Shown: positions 4,393 to 5,167 of the stretch, piece after piece
Position numbering within the stretch: the stretch's first letter is position 1
Layout of the letters: each line of letters starts with the position of its first letter
NCBI GenBank assembly: GCA_947039055.1
Contig: CAMQYB010000157.1
Location: 1-5,167 of the forward strand
Direction: 5' to 3'
From: an uncultured Deferribacteraceae bacterium
GTDB lineage: Bacteria; Chrysiogenota; Deferribacteres; Deferribacterales; Mucispirillaceae
Length of the DNA stretch: 5,167 nucleotides
Made by a program: the position numbers and the translations under genes
Notes under the pieces: generated by a model
Told to the model about the DNA's origin: nothing
The model's input: the letters and a program-made list of their open reading frames with translations, nothing else
The model's database searches: none

Positions 4393-5167
4393 ATGATTAG
4401 AGAATTCAGCAATCAGTTTACACTTCAGTTAAAAAAGGTTTTATTAGGCTCAGTTTTAGTGTTTACGGCGTTAATTCTTGGTGCGTGTTCAGGTGATACT
4501 ACTGGTAACGGTAACGGTGGTGGTAACGGTGGTGGTGGCACAACTCCTCCAGTCTATTCGCCAAGTTTTGATTTAGGCACAACATTTACGATTGCAAGTT
4601 TAGACGACAAAAATTTTGCACGAGATACAGATAACATATCAAAATATTCAATTGAAGATGTAAGTTCAGCAGATACAAGTAAAGAGCTTATAGAAACTCA
4701 GCTTAAAGCAAATATAAAAACTACATTAGAGGCAAATATAACAGGCACAGCTGTAACTTTTGGCGATGTAGGTATAACAGGTAATGCAGTTGCAGAAGAT
4801 ACATTAACTGTAACGGTTGCAACAACAATCACAGAAACATCAACTTCTACAAATACAGCAACAAATACTTATACATTCACAATCGGTTTTGCTAAAGAGC
4901 TTGTAAAATGGGACGGATCAGAATTGGAGATAACTCCAGTTGATGGAGTTTATAAGATCTATAACGGTTCACATCTTGCATGGATAGCAAAACAAACAAG
5001 ACTAACTGCTCCAAACACTTTTGCAACTAAAACAGTTAGGTTCATGAACTCTGTTGATATGGATAATAACAATAGTGCAAGTGGTAAAGTTTTCACAGGA
5101 ATTGATTTATTTAAAGGTAGATTAGAGGGTAATCATAAGACTATCTACGGTTTAAAAATTGTTAAAG
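4393..5167 (+). CDS. Second surface lipoprotein, paralogue of the first (3' end cut)
   Basis: The open frame runs off the right edge after 258 residues. The signal peptide is long: about 15 mostly polar residues, then VLLGSVLVFTALI, ending in the lipobox LGA-C32 with Ser at +2. A flexible Gly/Asn/Thr linker (about 34-53) follows. Residues about 65-166 are one copy of the unrecognised domain found twice in the gene at 1222: FTIASLDDKNF at the start, TYTFTIGF at the end, and the same spacing as its second copy. Then come WDG (173-175), VYKIYNGSHLAWIAKQ (186-201), VRFMNSVDMD (215-224) and FKGRLEGNHKTIYGLKI (240-256). These match the entry segment of GLUG beta-helix proteins, so GLUG repeats are expected beyond the window. 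It is most likely an outer-membrane or surface lipoprotein. The signal peptide and linker differ from those of its neighbour and the number of unknown domains is lower. Surface attachment is inferred from the lipobox. Confidence 0.88.
   Translation, partial: MIREFSNQFTLQLKKVLLGSVLVFTALILGACSGDTTGNGNGGGNGGGGTTPPVYSPSFDLGTTFTIASLDDKNFARDTDNISKYSIEDVSSADTSKELIETQLKANIKTTLEANITGTAVTFGDVGITGNAVAEDTLTVTVATTITETSTSTNTATNTYTFTIGFAKELVKWDGSELEITPVDGVYKIYNGSHLAWIAKQTRLTAPNTFATKTVRFMNSVDMDNNNSASGKVFTGIDLFKGRLEGNHKTIYGLKIVK
4504..4539 (+). repeat. Gly/Asn codon repeat in the lipoprotein linker
   Basis: Twelve codons of GGT/GGC and AAC encode GNGNGGGNGGGG, made of short GGTAAC and GGTGGT units. It forms a flexible tether between the lipid anchor and the first folded domain. 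Such triplet repeats can change length without breaking the frame. Confidence 0.8.

Noticed and set aside
4263..4400. Plus-strand ORF of 45 codons overlapping the start of the second lipoprotein gene by 8 nt
   Set aside because: It has no ribosome binding site, and its hydrophobic product (Leu/Phe/Tyr/Ser-rich) is what T-rich leader DNA gives by chance. Its last codons are the ribosome binding site and start of the real gene.

Overview
The window comes from an AT-rich bacterium with purine-rich Shine-Dalgarno sites (AAGGA, AGGAG) and two lipoprotein signal peptides that lack Asp at +2. This fits a low-GC Gram-negative that sends lipoproteins to its surface. Campylobacterota or a similar AT-rich group is only a guess: no housekeeping gene is present to place it. 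No mobile element, CRISPR array, rRNA or tRNA was seen.

Left part (1-837, minus strand): a complete 240-residue protein of unknown family (91-813), followed downstream by the first 12 codons of a second gene that runs off the left edge (1-37). The two genes share an identical 61-bp block covering leader, ribosome binding site and first 12 codons, so they look like tandem paralogues in one transcript.

Middle (838-1221): a divergent intergenic region. It holds a doubtful 44-codon ORF (892-1026), an 18-bp perfect palindrome (1042-1059), a long imperfect inverted repeat (1061-1103), a near-consensus sigma70-type promoter (1111-1139) and a perfect 25-bp direct repeat that duplicates the -10 box (1134-1190). 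This is dense signal for a controlled surface-protein gene.

Right part (1222-5167, plus strand): two lipoprotein genes of the same design, separated by a rho-independent terminator. The first (1222-4128, 968 residues) has a lipobox, two copies of a roughly 105-residue domain I do not recognise, an LAWL-type entry segment and about thirteen GLUG repeats that should fold as a right-handed beta-helix, closed by a C-terminal cap. The second (4393-5167, cut by the right edge) has a lipobox, a Gly/Asn linker, one copy of the same unknown domain and the start of the same GLUG-type fold.

Taken together, the window shows two families of tandem paralogues pointing away from one regulatory region: small unknown soluble proteins to the left and large lipid-anchored beta-helix proteins to the right. 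A role of the lipoproteins in surface display or adhesion is inferred from architecture. No functional link between the two families can be shown from sequence alone. The points most worth following are the unknown repeated domain, the duplicated leader and a 15-bp motif shared by the two lipoprotein promoter regions.
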